A program made the translations under genes and the position numbers. The notes below the pieces were generated by a model. It was not told the origin of the DNA and searched no databases. It saw only the letters and a program-made list of their open reading frames with translations. Shown here in pieces: positions 7,200 to 15,558 of a stretch of DNA of 64,000 nucleotides. Origin of the DNA: Paracoccus tegillarcae (lineage in GTDB: Bacteria; Pseudomonadota; Alphaproteobacteria; Rhodobacterales; Rhodobacteraceae); the NCBI RefSeq assembly GCF_002847305.1, contig NZ_CP025408.1, forward strand, positions 3,245,001 through 3,309,000, written 5' to 3'. Numbering within the stretch: the stretch's first letter is position 1; every line of letters begins with the position of its first letter.

Positions 7200-9620
7200 A
7201 TGAATGAATTAGAAACCCAGACTCACCCGGTCTTGCCGCTGCGCGACATCGTGGTGTTTCCGCATATGATCGTGCCTCTTTTTGTCGGGCGCGAGAAATC
7301 AGTGCGGGCGCTGGAAACGGTGATGGAAGAGGATCGGCCGATTCTGCTGGCCGCGCAGATGGATGCCTCCATCGATGAGCCGGATGCAGACGGTATCTTT
7401 CGCACCGGCGTATTGGCCAATGTGCTGCAACTCCTGAAACTTCCCGACGGAACGGTCAAGGTTCTGGTCGAGGGCCGCGACCGCGTGCAGATCACCGAAT
7501 TCGTCGAGAACGAAGATTTCTTTGAAGCCACGGCCAAGCCGCTTGAACAGGCGCCGGGCGATGCTGATACGGTGGCGGCTCTGACCCGCACCGTTTCCGA
7601 AGAGTTCGAGCGTTACGTCAAGGTGCGCAAGAATATCCCCGAAGAGGTGGTTTCCGCCGTTGCCGAGGCCCGCGAACCCGCGCGGCTGGCCGATCTGGTC
7701 AGCGGCCATATGGGCGTGGACATCGACAAGAAGCAGGATCTGCTGGAAACGCTGGATGTCGGCCAGCAACTGGAAAAGGTCTACGGCCTGATGCAGGGCG
7801 AAATGTCGGTTCTGCAGGTCGAGAAAAAGATCAAATCCCGCGTGAAAACGCAGATGGAGAAAACCCAGCGCGAATACTATCTGAATGAGCAGATGAAGGC
7901 CATTCAGAAGGAATTGGGCGATGGCGAGGACGGCCAGAACGAACTGGCCGAACTGGAAGAGCGGATCGAGAAAACCAAATTCTCGAAGGAAGCCCGCGAA
8001 AAGGCCCTGTCCGAACTGAAAAAGCTGAAGTCGATGTCGCCTATGTCGGCCGAGGCGACGGTCAGCCGCAATTATCTGGATTGGCTTCTGGCGCTGCCAT
8101 GGGGCGTGAAGTCGCGCACCAAGAAGGATCTGACCAAGGCCGAGCAGGTGTTGGATGCCGATCACTTTGGCCTTGAGAAGGTCAAGGAACGGATCGTCGA
8201 ATATCTGGCCGTGCAGAACCGCTCGTCCAAGCTGAAGGGTCCGATCCTCAGCCTCGTCGGACCTCCGGGTGTGGGCAAGACCAGCCTCGGTCGGTCGCTG
8301 GCCAAGGCAACCGGGCGCGAATTCATCCGCATCTCGCTTGGCGGTGTGCGCGACGAATCCGAGATCCGGGGCCACCGCCGGACCTATATCGGCTCTATGC
8401 CGGGCAAGATCATCCAGGCGCTGAAAAAGGCCAAGACCACGAACCCGCTGATCCTGTTCGATGAAATCGACAAGATGGGGCAGGATTTCCGTGGCGACCC
8501 GGCCTCGGCCATGCTTGAGGTGCTGGACCCGGAACAGAACTCGACCTTCGTCGACCACTATCTTGAGGTCGAATACGATCTGTCCAACGTGATGTTCGTG
8601 ACCACGGCCAACAGCTATAACATGCCCGGCCCGTTGCTGGACCGGATGGAGATCATTCCGCTGTCGGGCTACACCGAGGACGAAAAACGCGAGATCGCAC
8701 GCCGTCACCTGCTGTCCAAGCAGATCAAGGCCAATGGTTTGCGCAAGGGCGAATTCAGCGTCACCGACGAGGCGCTGACCCATGTGATCCGCTATTACAC
8801 GCGGGAAGCCGGGGTCCGCTCGCTCGAACGCGAAATCGCCAAGCTTGCGCGGAAAGCCGTGACCGAGATCCTCAAGGGCAAGGTCAAATCGGTCGAGGTC
8901 ACGCCGGAGAAAGCCGAAGAATATCTTGGCGTTCGCAGGCATCGTTACGGTCTGGCCGAACAGGACGATCAGGTCGGCGTGGTGACGGGTCTGGCCTGGA
9001 CGCAGGTTGGCGGCGATCTGTTGCAGATCGAGGCGCTGCGCCTGCCGGGCAAGGGCCGCATGAAGACGACCGGGAAACTGGGCGATGTGATGAAGGAATC
9101 CATCGACGCAGCCTCCAGCTTTGTGCGCTCGATCTCGCCCGAGATCGGGGTGAAGCCGCCCGAGTTCGACAAGCGTGACATCCACGTTCACGTCCCCGAA
9201 GGCGCGACGCCAAAGGATGGACCGTCCGCGGGTATCGCCATGGTGACCAGTGTCGTTTCGGTCATGACCGGCATTCCCGTTCGCAAGGATGTGGCGATGA
9301 CGGGCGAGGTGACCCTGCGCGGCAATGTCCTGCCCATTGGCGGTCTCAAGGAAAAGCTGCTGGCGGCTCTGCGTGGCGGCATCAAGACGGTGCTTATCCC
9401 GGCCGACAACGAAAAGGACCTGGTTGAAATCCCTGCGAATGTGAAAGAAGGGCTGACCATCATCCCCGTCAGCAACGTCCGCGAGGTGTTGAAACAGGCG
9501 CTGGTTCGGGCGCCCGACCCGGTCGAATGGGACGAGGCTGCCGAAGAGGCGGCCGAGGCGGCAAAACTGGCCGTTCAGCGCGGTGAGACGGGCGGCTCTG
9601 GCGCGTCCGTCGCGCACTGA
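7200..9620 (+). CDS. lon: ATP-dependent protease Lon
   Basis: 806 residues from the ATG at 7200, which has AAAGGA six bases upstream; an earlier in-frame ATG at 7140 has no such site. The N-terminal substrate-binding domain (PVLPLRDIVVFPHM) leads into a coiled region. The AAA+ module has Walker A GPPGVGKTS at residue 354 and Walker B ILFDEIDK. The protease domain has catalytic Ser676 in KDGPSAG and Lys719 in GGLKEKLLAA, matching the E. coli Ser679/Lys722 dyad. It degrades misfolded and regulatory proteins in the cytoplasm, and in Caulobacter these include cell-cycle regulators, relevant given ctrA and sciP in this window. An HU-like gene follows, as hupB follows lon in E. coli. Confidence 0.97.
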   Translation: MNELETQTHPVLPLRDIVVFPHMIVPLFVGREKSVRALETVMEEDRPILLAAQMDASIDEPDADGIFRTGVLANVLQLLKLPDGTVKVLVEGRDRVQITEFVENEDFFEATAKPLEQAPGDADTVAALTRTVSEEFERYVKVRKNIPEEVVSAVAEAREPARLADLVSGHMGVDIDKKQDLLETLDVGQQLEKVYGLMQGEMSVLQVEKKIKSRVKTQMEKTQREYYLNEQMKAIQKELGDGEDGQNELAELEERIEKTKFSKEAREKALSELKKLKSMSPMSAEATVSRNYLDWLLALPWGVKSRTKKDLTKAEQVLDADHFGLEKVKERIVEYLAVQNRSSKLKGPILSLVGPPGVGKTSLGRSLAKATGREFIRISLGGVRDESEIRGHRRTYIGSMPGKIIQALKKAKTTNPLILFDEIDKMGQDFRGDPASAMLEVLDPEQNSTFVDHYLEVEYDLSNVMFVTTANSYNMPGPLLDRMEIIPLSGYTEDEKREIARRHLLSKQIKANGLRKGEFSVTDEALTHVIRYYTREAGVRSLEREIAKLARKAVTEILKGKVKSVEVTPEKAEEYLGVRRHRYGLAEQDDQVGVVTGLAWTQVGGDLLQIEALRLPGKGRMKTTGKLGDVMKESIDAASSFVRSISPEIGVKPPEFDKRDIHVHVPEGATPKDGPSAGIAMVTSVVSVMTGIPVRKDVAMTGEVTLRGNVLPIGGLKEKLLAALRGGIKTVLIPADNEKDLVEIPANVKEGLTIIPVSNVREVLKQALVRAPDPVEWDEAAEEAAEAAKLAVQRGETGGSGASVAH

Positions 9621-9646
9621 GCACTGACCTAAACATATGATGTATT

Positions 9647-9673
9647 CGGGGCGCCGCATTTGGCGCCCCGTTT
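9647..9673 (+). terminator. Terminator of lon
   Basis: CGGGGCGCC (9647-9655) and GGCGCCCCG (9662-9670) form a perfect nine-pair stem with a six-base loop, followed by TTT. Confidence 0.75.
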
Positions 9674-9794
9674 CATTGCGAACGGAAACAAGTGCTTGTA
9701 AGATCGCATAGGCAGAGGTAACGGCCCCACGATCACGGCAGGTTGTTTGCGCTCTGCGAGGATTGACCAGCCTTCAGGACAAGGTGGAACACAG

Positions 9795-10121
9795 ATGACC
9801 AAACCGGGCGGACCCGACAAGTCAAAAGCGGCAGAGGACGCGCCTCAGCAGGCTCGTGTCGTGCAAAAGCGTGAATTTGTCGATCGGGTCGTCGAGGCGA
9901 CGGGCAGCAAGAAAAGTGACGTCAAACCAATCGTCGAGGCCGCGCTGGATCAATTGGGCCGCGCCTTTGCGGCGGGCGAAACCCTGGTCATCCAGCCCTT
10001 TGGTCGTGCGCGCGTCAGCATGCGCAAAGATCTGCAGAACGGCGGCGAGGTCATCAATCTGCGACTGCGGCGACGGGGCGCCGACCACAACCAGGACAGT
10101 TCAAAATCAGGCGAGCAATAG
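9795..10121 (+). CDS. HU/IHF-family DNA-binding protein
   Basis: 108 residues from the ATG at 9795 (AAGGTGG upstream); the frame opens earlier but lacks a better start. A basic, disordered N-terminal tail of about 25 residues precedes an HU-like fold: KREFVDRVVEATGSKKSDVKPIVEAALDQL (helices 1-2) and the beta part IQPFGRARVSMRKDL. The DNA-embracing arm is short and the usual PG tip is not clear, so it is a divergent member. It probably acts as a nucleoid-associated protein. The position after lon recalls hupB. Confidence 0.75.
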   Translation: MTKPGGPDKSKAAEDAPQQARVVQKREFVDRVVEATGSKKSDVKPIVEAALDQLGRAFAAGETLVIQPFGRARVSMRKDLQNGGEVINLRLRRRGADHNQDSSKSGEQ

Positions 10122-10157
10122 CGTCGGCTGACCCGATCGCAGCGGCCAGAAAGCCTC

Positions 10158-10186
10158 TTGCATCACTTTTCCTGCGTCGCTACATA
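10158..10186 (+). promoter_or_regulatory. Promoter of tRNA-Val
   Basis: TTGCAT (10158-10163) and TACATA (10181-10186) are 17 bases apart, ending ten bases before the tRNA. Confidence 0.65.
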
Positions 10187-10195
10187 GCGCCCTGC

Positions 10196-10270
10196 GGGTG
10201 ATTAGCTCAGTGGTAGAGCGCTTCGTTCACATCGAAGATGTCAGCGGTTCAAATCCGTTATCACCCACCA
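10196..10270 (+). tRNA. tRNA-Val (anticodon CAC)
   Basis: 75 bases with encoded CCA (10268-10270). Acceptor GGGTGAT pairs with ATCACCC, the anticodon stem is CTTCG/CGAAG around loop TTCACAT, and the T arm carries TTCAAAT. It reads GTG codons. No integrated element is seen next to it. Confidence 0.95.
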
Positions 10271-10457
10271 TTTCCTCTTGAACGTCACACCGCGCCATCG
10301 ACCAGCGGCGGGCTGGCCCGCGCAGATCACGCGGCCGCAAATGATTGATCTGGCGCCGCCTTTGACCGCCTGACATCTCCAAACCCTCTTCCCCTTTCAC
10401 GAATGTTGTGGAAGGAATTGGTTATGGCCCGGTCAACAGGGTCGTCAGGGAGCGTGG

Positions 10458-11327
10458 ATGGCCAGCGGATCGAAAAGCGAGGCGGCGCAGGGGGCGACAC
10501 TGATTGCCCCGCCTTTCCTCTATGCGCTTTTGGTGCTGGCCGCGCCGTTGCTGACGATCTTTGCCTACAGCTTTCTGACCGATGGCTATCTCGAGGTCAT
10601 TCGCGATTTCACGCTGGATAACTACCGGCAGGTGATCGGTGATCCGATCGTGCGCTCGGTCATGCTGCGGTCGCTATGGGTGTCGATCCTGGTGACGTTG
10701 GTGACGGTCATTCTGGCCTTTCCGGTGGCCTATTATGTCAGCTTTATCGTGCGCCCCGAGCGCAAGGCGCTGTGGCTGTTTCTGATCACCATTCCCTTTT
10801 GGACCAGCTATCTGATCCGGGTTTTCCTGTGGAAGGTGATCCTTGGCTATAACGGCGTGATCAATTCGTCGCTTATGGGGCTTGGCATCATCGACGAGCC
10901 GCTGAGCTTTATCCTATATAACGTCAACGCCATCGTGCTGACGCTGGCCCATGCCTATGCGCCCTTCGCCATTCTGCCGATCTTCGTGGCGCTGGAAAAG
11001 ATCGACCGCTCGCTGCTGGAGGCCGGGCGCGATCTGGGCGAAAGCCGCCTGATGACATTCTGGCGGGTGACGCTGCCGCTGGCCATGCCGGGCGTTATCG
11101 CGGCGACGCTGATCGTGTTCATCCCGACCATTGGCGATTACGTCACGCCGACGGTGATCGGAGGCGGCAAGATCCCGATGATCGCCAATATGATACAGGT
11201 GCAGATGCTGGATCTGGACAACCGTCCGCTTGGATCGGCGCTGGCCGTGACCGCCATGCTGATCGTCGCCATCGTCAGCGGCATCTTTCTGTTCCTCAAC
11301 CGACGATTCCTCAGGGTGCGGCAATGA
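10458..11327 (+). CDS. ABC transporter permease, PotB-like (polyamine/opine type)
   Basis: 289 residues with about six membrane helices and the permease signature EAGRDLGESRLMTFWRVTLP (the EAA loop that contacts the ATPase). It resembles PotB of spermidine/putrescine importers, a family that also handles other small cationic or carboxylated substrates. It overlaps the next permease by four bases (11324-11327). GGGAG lies just before the start. The 187 bases between tRNA-Val and this gene hold no binding-protein gene. Confidence 0.85.
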   Translation: MASGSKSEAAQGATLIAPPFLYALLVLAAPLLTIFAYSFLTDGYLEVIRDFTLDNYRQVIGDPIVRSVMLRSLWVSILVTLVTVILAFPVAYYVSFIVRPERKALWLFLITIPFWTSYLIRVFLWKVILGYNGVINSSLMGLGIIDEPLSFILYNVNAIVLTLAHAYAPFAILPIFVALEKIDRSLLEAGRDLGESRLMTFWRVTLPLAMPGVIAATLIVFIPTIGDYVTPTVIGGGKIPMIANMIQVQMLDLDNRPLGSALAVTAMLIVAIVSGIFLFLNRRFLRVRQ

Positions 11328-12145
11328 GGCCCGGTGCGTTTCAGGGCAGCGGCTTGCGCATCTATGCGCTGCTTTATCTGGTGTTCCTCTATGCGCCGAT
11401 CCTGCTGCTGCCAGTCTTTGCCTTCAATTCCGGCACCATCATCGCCTTTCCGCTGAAGGGTTTCACGACCGAATGGTTCGGTCAGATGTGGGGCAATGCC
11501 ACGCTGCGGCTGGCGCTGCGAAATTCGCTGATCATCGCGGTCAGTTCCTCGGTTCTGGCGACGTGCCTTGGCATCTTTGCGGCGCGCGCCTCGACCCGCT
11601 TCAAGTTTCCGGGCAAGGGACCGATCATGGGGTTCATCATGCTGCCCATGGTGCTGCCCGAAATCATCGTCGCCATGTCGCTGCTGGTCGTGCTGCTGGG
11701 CGCGGGCATCGAGCTGTCGATCCTGACCGTCATCATCGGTCACACGCTGATCTGCATGCCCTATGCCATCGCCATTCTGTCCACGGCCTTTTCCAGTCTG
11801 GATCCATCGCTGGAAGAGGCAGCCTTTGATCTGGGCGAAAGCCGGTGGGGCGCGTTCCGGCTGATTACCCTGCCGCTGGTCATGCCCGGCATCATCAGTG
11901 CCTTGCTGATTTCCTTCACCATCAGCCTGGATGAATTCATCATCGCCTTCTTTCTGGCGGGCAGCCAACCGACGCTGCCGACCTATATCTTCAGCCAGCT
12001 GCGCTTTCCGGCTCAGATCCCGATGATCATGGCGCTTGGAACGGTGCTGGTGGCGTTGTCGATCCTGTTGTTGGCCATTGGCGAATATTTCCGCCGCCGC
12101 AGCCTGTCGCGCAGCGGTGGCAAGAATACCGGAGGCCTGATGTGA
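11324..12145 (+). CDS. ABC transporter permease, PotC-like
   Basis: 273 residues, six membrane helices, with the coupling loop EEAAFDLGESRWGAFRLITLP near residue 165. It forms the heterodimeric channel with the preceding PotB-like protein. The stop is embedded in the GTG start of the ATPase gene (12142-12145), so translation is coupled. GGAGG at 12131-12135, inside this gene, serves the next one. Confidence 0.85.
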   Translation: MRPGAFQGSGLRIYALLYLVFLYAPILLLPVFAFNSGTIIAFPLKGFTTEWFGQMWGNATLRLALRNSLIIAVSSSVLATCLGIFAARASTRFKFPGKGPIMGFIMLPMVLPEIIVAMSLLVVLLGAGIELSILTVIIGHTLICMPYAIAILSTAFSSLDPSLEEAAFDLGESRWGAFRLITLPLVMPGIISALLISFTISLDEFIIAFFLAGSQPTLPTYIFSQLRFPAQIPMIMALGTVLVALSILLLAIGEYFRRRSLSRSGGKNTGGLM

Positions 12146-13266
12146 CCGAGACTGCCAAGCCGATGATCGAATGCCAGGAACTGCATAAGTATTATGGCGA
12201 TTACCACGCGCTGCGCGGCATTGACCTGACCATTCGAGAGGGCGAGTTCTTTTCGCTGCTGGGTCCATCTGGCTGCGGCAAGACGACGCTGCTGCGCACC
12301 ATCGCAGGGTTCGAGGATATTTCCTCGGGCGCGGTACTGATCGACGCCAAACGCATGGAGGACGTGCCCGCGAACAAGCGTCCCACCAATATGGTGTTTC
12401 AGTCCTATGCCATCTTTCCGCATCTGACCGTGGCCGAGAATGTGGCCTTTGGCTTGCGCCGCGATTCGCGTTCGCGCGATGAAAAGGCCAGGCTGGTTGA
12501 TGAAGCCCTGGGCATGGTCGGCCTCAAGGGTTACGGCGGCCGGGCTGCCCATGCGCTGTCAGGTGGTCAGCGGCAACGGGTGGCGCTGGCCCGTGCGCTG
12601 ATCCTCAAGCCCAAGGTGCTGCTGCTGGACGAGCCGCTATCGGCGCTGGACCGCAAGATGCGCGAACAGATGCAGGTCGAACTGATCAAGCTGCAGCGTC
12701 AGGTCGGCATCACCTTCGTGCTGGTCACCCATGATCAGGAAGAGGCACTGGTCATGTCCGACCGCATCGCCGTGATGTTCGAGGGCGAGATCGCGCAGCT
12801 TGACGGCCCCGAGGCGCTGTATGCCCGCCCGGCCAATCGCCGCGTGGCCGATTTCATCGGCGTAATGAACTTTCTGCCCGCCGAAGTGCTGGGCGACACT
12901 GCAGATGGCGGTGCGCGCGTTCGTGTGGCCGGTCTGGGCGAGGTCGAATTGCCCGCCAGCCAGATCAGTCAGGCCAATGCCGACGATGCCGGCACGACCG
13001 TGGGCTTTCGTCCAGAGACGATGACCCTGATTGGCGCGGGCCAGACCCACAATCAGGTGCACGAGACCGAGGCCACCATCGACGAGGTCGTCTATTACGG
13101 TGACATGACCTATTACGACCTTCGGCTGGATGGCGCCGATGGCGAGGGCAAAACGTCCCGACCGGTTCGGATTTCGATGCGCAATGTCTTTGGCCGCGAC
13201 GTGCAGGACGTGGGCTCACGCACTCGTGTGGCGTGGTCGCCGGGCTCGCTGGTGCTTTTCCGCTGA
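12142..13266 (+). CDS. ABC transporter ATP-binding protein, PotA-like
   Basis: 374 residues, GTG start at 12142 supported by GGAGG six bases upstream. Walker A is GPSGCGKTT, the Q loop is VFQSYAIFPH, the signature is LSGGQRQRVALARAL, Walker B is VLLLDEPLSALD and the H loop is LVTHDQEEA. Residues from about 290 form the C-terminal TOBE domain typical of PotA/FbpC-type ATPases. It powers uptake through the two permeases. No periplasmic binding protein gene is adjacent, so the specificity of the system cannot be read from this locus. Confidence 0.88.
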   Translation: MTETAKPMIECQELHKYYGDYHALRGIDLTIREGEFFSLLGPSGCGKTTLLRTIAGFEDISSGAVLIDAKRMEDVPANKRPTNMVFQSYAIFPHLTVAENVAFGLRRDSRSRDEKARLVDEALGMVGLKGYGGRAAHALSGGQRQRVALARALILKPKVLLLDEPLSALDRKMREQMQVELIKLQRQVGITFVLVTHDQEEALVMSDRIAVMFEGEIAQLDGPEALYARPANRRVADFIGVMNFLPAEVLGDTADGGARVRVAGLGEVELPASQISQANADDAGTTVGFRPETMTLIGAGQTHNQVHETEATIDEVVYYGDMTYYDLRLDGADGEGKTSRPVRISMRNVFGRDVQDVGSRTRVAWSPGSLVLFR

Positions 13267-13369
13267 TCGCTGCAATCCGCCAAGCGGCTTCCCGCAAGCC
13301 CGGTTTGCGGCCCGTTTCCCGACGTGCAAGGCTTTGCGGGCCTAGTGCAACCATATTGGGAAATGAACA

Positions 13370-13807
13370 ATGAGTTTTTGCAAACACATGCTGGCAGGTC
13401 TGTCGCTGATGGCCATTTCGGCAACGGCGACATGGGCGCAGGATGCCGCGGCACCCGAGGCCGCACCCGAGGCAGAGGCACAAGCTGCGCCTGCCTCACC
13501 TGACCCGCAGGCGGCCTATGATGCCGCACGCAACCAGCTTGGCGTGTTGAGCTATTGTCAGGATGAAGGCCATATCGACGGTACTGCCGTCGAAATCCAA
13601 GGCCGGATGCTGGAAATGGTCCCCGCTGGCGATGTCGCACAGGGCGACGCGGCCGAAGCCAATGGCAAGGAAGGCAAGGTCGTCGGCATGGGCGTCGAAA
13701 CGACACTGGCCGAGGCGGCGACCCAGCAGGGCGCGACCGAAGCGGCGCTGTGTCAGCAGATGGATGCGTTGATCAAGCAGGCGGGCGAGCAACTGCCGGC
13801 TGAATAA
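13370..13807 (+). CDS. Exported hypothetical protein with a conserved two-cysteine domain
   Basis: 145 residues. A signal peptide (residues 1-23, cleavage after TWA) is followed by an Ala/Pro/Glu linker (AAPEAAPEAEAQAAP). A helical domain then begins YDAARNQLGVLSYCQDEGHI and ends ALCQQMDALIKQAGEQLP; the two cysteines may pair. From memory this resembles small periplasmic proteins of Rhodobacterales labelled pore-forming ESAT-6 family, a name with little functional support. It stands alone, with its own terminator. Confidence 0.7.
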   Translation: MSFCKHMLAGLSLMAISATATWAQDAAAPEAAPEAEAQAAPASPDPQAAYDAARNQLGVLSYCQDEGHIDGTAVEIQGRMLEMVPAGDVAQGDAAEANGKEGKVVGMGVETTLAEAATQQGATEAALCQQMDALIKQAGEQLPAE

Positions 13808-13827
13808 GCTTCTGATCAACAAAATCG

Positions 13828-13862
13828 GGCCGCCATCTGCACAAAGCGGGTGGCGGCCTTTT
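13828..13862 (+). terminator. Terminator between convergent genes
   Basis: GGCCGCCA (13828-13835) pairs with TGGCGGCC (13851-13858), followed by TTTT. It ends the exported-protein gene. The yjbR-like gene on the other strand stops at 13862, so its message may use the same stem. Confidence 0.7.
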
Positions 13863-14215
13863 CAGGTCTTTGCCGGCAGTTCGGCCAACCCGGCCTGCAC
13901 TTTCTTTGGCAGCTTTTCGCGAATGATCCGGTAACTGGCCGTGATGCGGTGTTCCAACTCATCGGGCGCAGTGCCCAATGGCAGTTCGATCCAACTGCGG
14001 TGAAAATAGGCCGCGCGCCGCGCCACTTGCGCCTCGATCAGCATTTCGGCGGTATCGATCCCGTCGGTCTTGACCGCCACTGCCTCGTTCACCGCGCCGA
14101 TGACGGCAAACATCTTGCCACCGACCTTCCAGCAATCATGCCCGCCGCCCCAGGGGTCCGAGTGTTCGGCGCCAGGCAGGGCCGCGCAGATAGCGTTGAC
14201 GGTCTTGCGGCTCAT
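13862..14215 (-). CDS. MmcQ/YjbR-family protein
   Basis: 117 residues. The start at 14215 is chosen because the ATG overlaps the P450 stop (ATGA, 14212-14215); the longer open frame runs through the P450 gene. The sequence shows the CyaY-like/YjbR pattern: LPGAEHSDPWGGGHDCWKVG, then GKMFAVIG, and a C-terminal helix pair with SYRIIREKLPKK. The family is small and basic, with a DNA-binding-like fold and no proven enzymatic role. Coupling to the P450 gene is the only hint of context. Confidence 0.75.
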   Translation of the reverse strand: MSRKTVNAICAALPGAEHSDPWGGGHDCWKVGGKMFAVIGAVNEAVAVKTDGIDTAEMLIEAQVARRAAYFHRSWIELPLGTAPDELEHRITASYRIIREKLPKKVQAGLAELPAKT

Positions 14216-15558
14216 GCGCGTTCCTGTCGCCTCTCCAGTTTGATCAGGATGCCATCGCGCCCGCGCAGGGTCAAACGCGCGACCGGCACCGGATCGACCT
14301 GGCCGGGCGACAGCCGAAAGGCGCGGGTAATCAGTGCCAGCATCAACACCCCTTCCAACATCGCAAAGCCAGCACCGGGGCAGACGCGCTGGCCTGCGGA
14401 AAACGGGATATAGGCATTGCGCGCCGAGACCCGGCCTGCGTCGCTGTCCCATCGTCCCGGATCGAATGTGTCGGGTCGATCCCAAAGCCGGTCATGGCGG
14501 TGCAAATGCCACGGCGACAGGATCAGCTGTGCGCCGCGCGGCACCTCGCGGTCGCGGAAATGCTGCGGGCAGGCGGCCTCGCGCACCATCATCGGCACAG
14601 GCGGATAAAGGCGCAGCGCCTCGCGGAACACGGCGCGTGTCACCTTGAGCCGCGACAGGCCCGCCATGTCCTCGGTCATCGTGGCGGCCTCTTGCGCGAC
14701 CAGGTCCTGCCATTCGGGATTTGCGGCCAGCAACCACAGTGCCCAGGAAAGGGCCGAGGCGCTGGTCTCGTGCCCGGCTAGAAAGAAGATCGCGACTTGG
14801 TCGATCATCTCGGGCGCGGTGAAGGTCCGGCCCGTCTGGGGGTCTGGTGTGGTCATGATCTTGGTCGCCAGATCGTCCGGTGCCGTGCCCTCGGTGATAG
14901 CGCGCATCCGATCCTCGACCAGACCCCTGATCAGTCCCCTGATCTCGGCGGCGGTTTCGCGGGTGCGGCGCGAATGCAGGCGTGGCAGCCAGTTCGGCAG
15001 AGGCAGCAATGCGGCAAGGTTGACGATCGGCTGGGCTGCCTGATGGGCGCGAAACGCGCCGAATACACGTTCCGCGACCTGATGCTCGATAGGCAGCGAA
15101 AACAGCGTGCGAAATATGGCGTCGGCGGCGGCGTGACTGGCCTCGGGTTCGATGTCGATCTCACCCACCGGCAGGCGCGCGGCGACGGCTTGGGCCGCAT
15201 CCAGCAGCGCGGGAAAAACCTCGCGCAAGCGACCGCCCTCAAAGGCCGGGTCTATGATGCGGCGCTGAGACTGCCATTCCTCGCCATTGGTGAGAAAGAC
15301 CGAATTGCCCAGCAGTGGTGCCAGCCCTTCGCGCAACCGGTTCGATTTTGGGAACTCGGCGGGGCGTTCCTGCAGGATCAACCGCACAAGCGCGGGGTCA
15401 TTGCAGACAAAGCTGTGGATCAGCGGATTGCGGAACTCGGCCATCCAGGCGTGAAACAGGTTGGCGGGCAGGGCAGATAGCAGGTCGCGGCGAAAGCCTC
15501 GGACCATCCGCAGGATACCGCCGCGCTTGGGGCTTGCCTGTGGCTTGGGCGGGATCAT
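14212..15558 (-). CDS. Cytochrome P450
   Basis: 448 residues. The I-helix oxygen-activation motif is AGHETSASAL, the K-helix ExxR is in FREALRLYPPVP, and the heme loop is FSAGQRVCPGAG with Cys393 as the thiolate ligand. The protein looks soluble, without an N-terminal anchor, like other bacterial P450s. Substrate is unknown. No ferredoxin or reductase gene is nearby, so electrons must come from partners elsewhere. It overlaps the hydrolase gene upstream (15555-15558) and the yjbR-like gene downstream (14212-14215), each by four bases, so the three are made together. Confidence 0.92.
   Translation of the reverse strand: MIPPKPQASPKRGGILRMVRGFRRDLLSALPANLFHAWMAEFRNPLIHSFVCNDPALVRLILQERPAEFPKSNRLREGLAPLLGNSVFLTNGEEWQSQRRIIDPAFEGGRLREVFPALLDAAQAVAARLPVGEIDIEPEASHAAADAIFRTLFSLPIEHQVAERVFGAFRAHQAAQPIVNLAALLPLPNWLPRLHSRRTRETAAEIRGLIRGLVEDRMRAITEGTAPDDLATKIMTTPDPQTGRTFTAPEMIDQVAIFFLAGHETSASALSWALWLLAANPEWQDLVAQEAATMTEDMAGLSRLKVTRAVFREALRLYPPVPMMVREAACPQHFRDREVPRGAQLILSPWHLHRHDRLWDRPDTFDPGRWDSDAGRVSARNAYIPFSAGQRVCPGAGFAMLEGVLMLALITRAFRLSPGQVDPVPVARLTLRGRDGILIKLERRQERA

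Noticed and set aside
7299..9659. Long open frame (786 codons) on the strand opposite lon
   Set aside because: It mirrors the codon bias of lon, has no known motifs and no start signals; Lon is certain.
11138..12268. 376-codon open frame opposite potC and potA
   Set aside because: Gln/Asp/Arg-rich composition typical of antisense frames, and the plus-strand genes have full ABC signatures.
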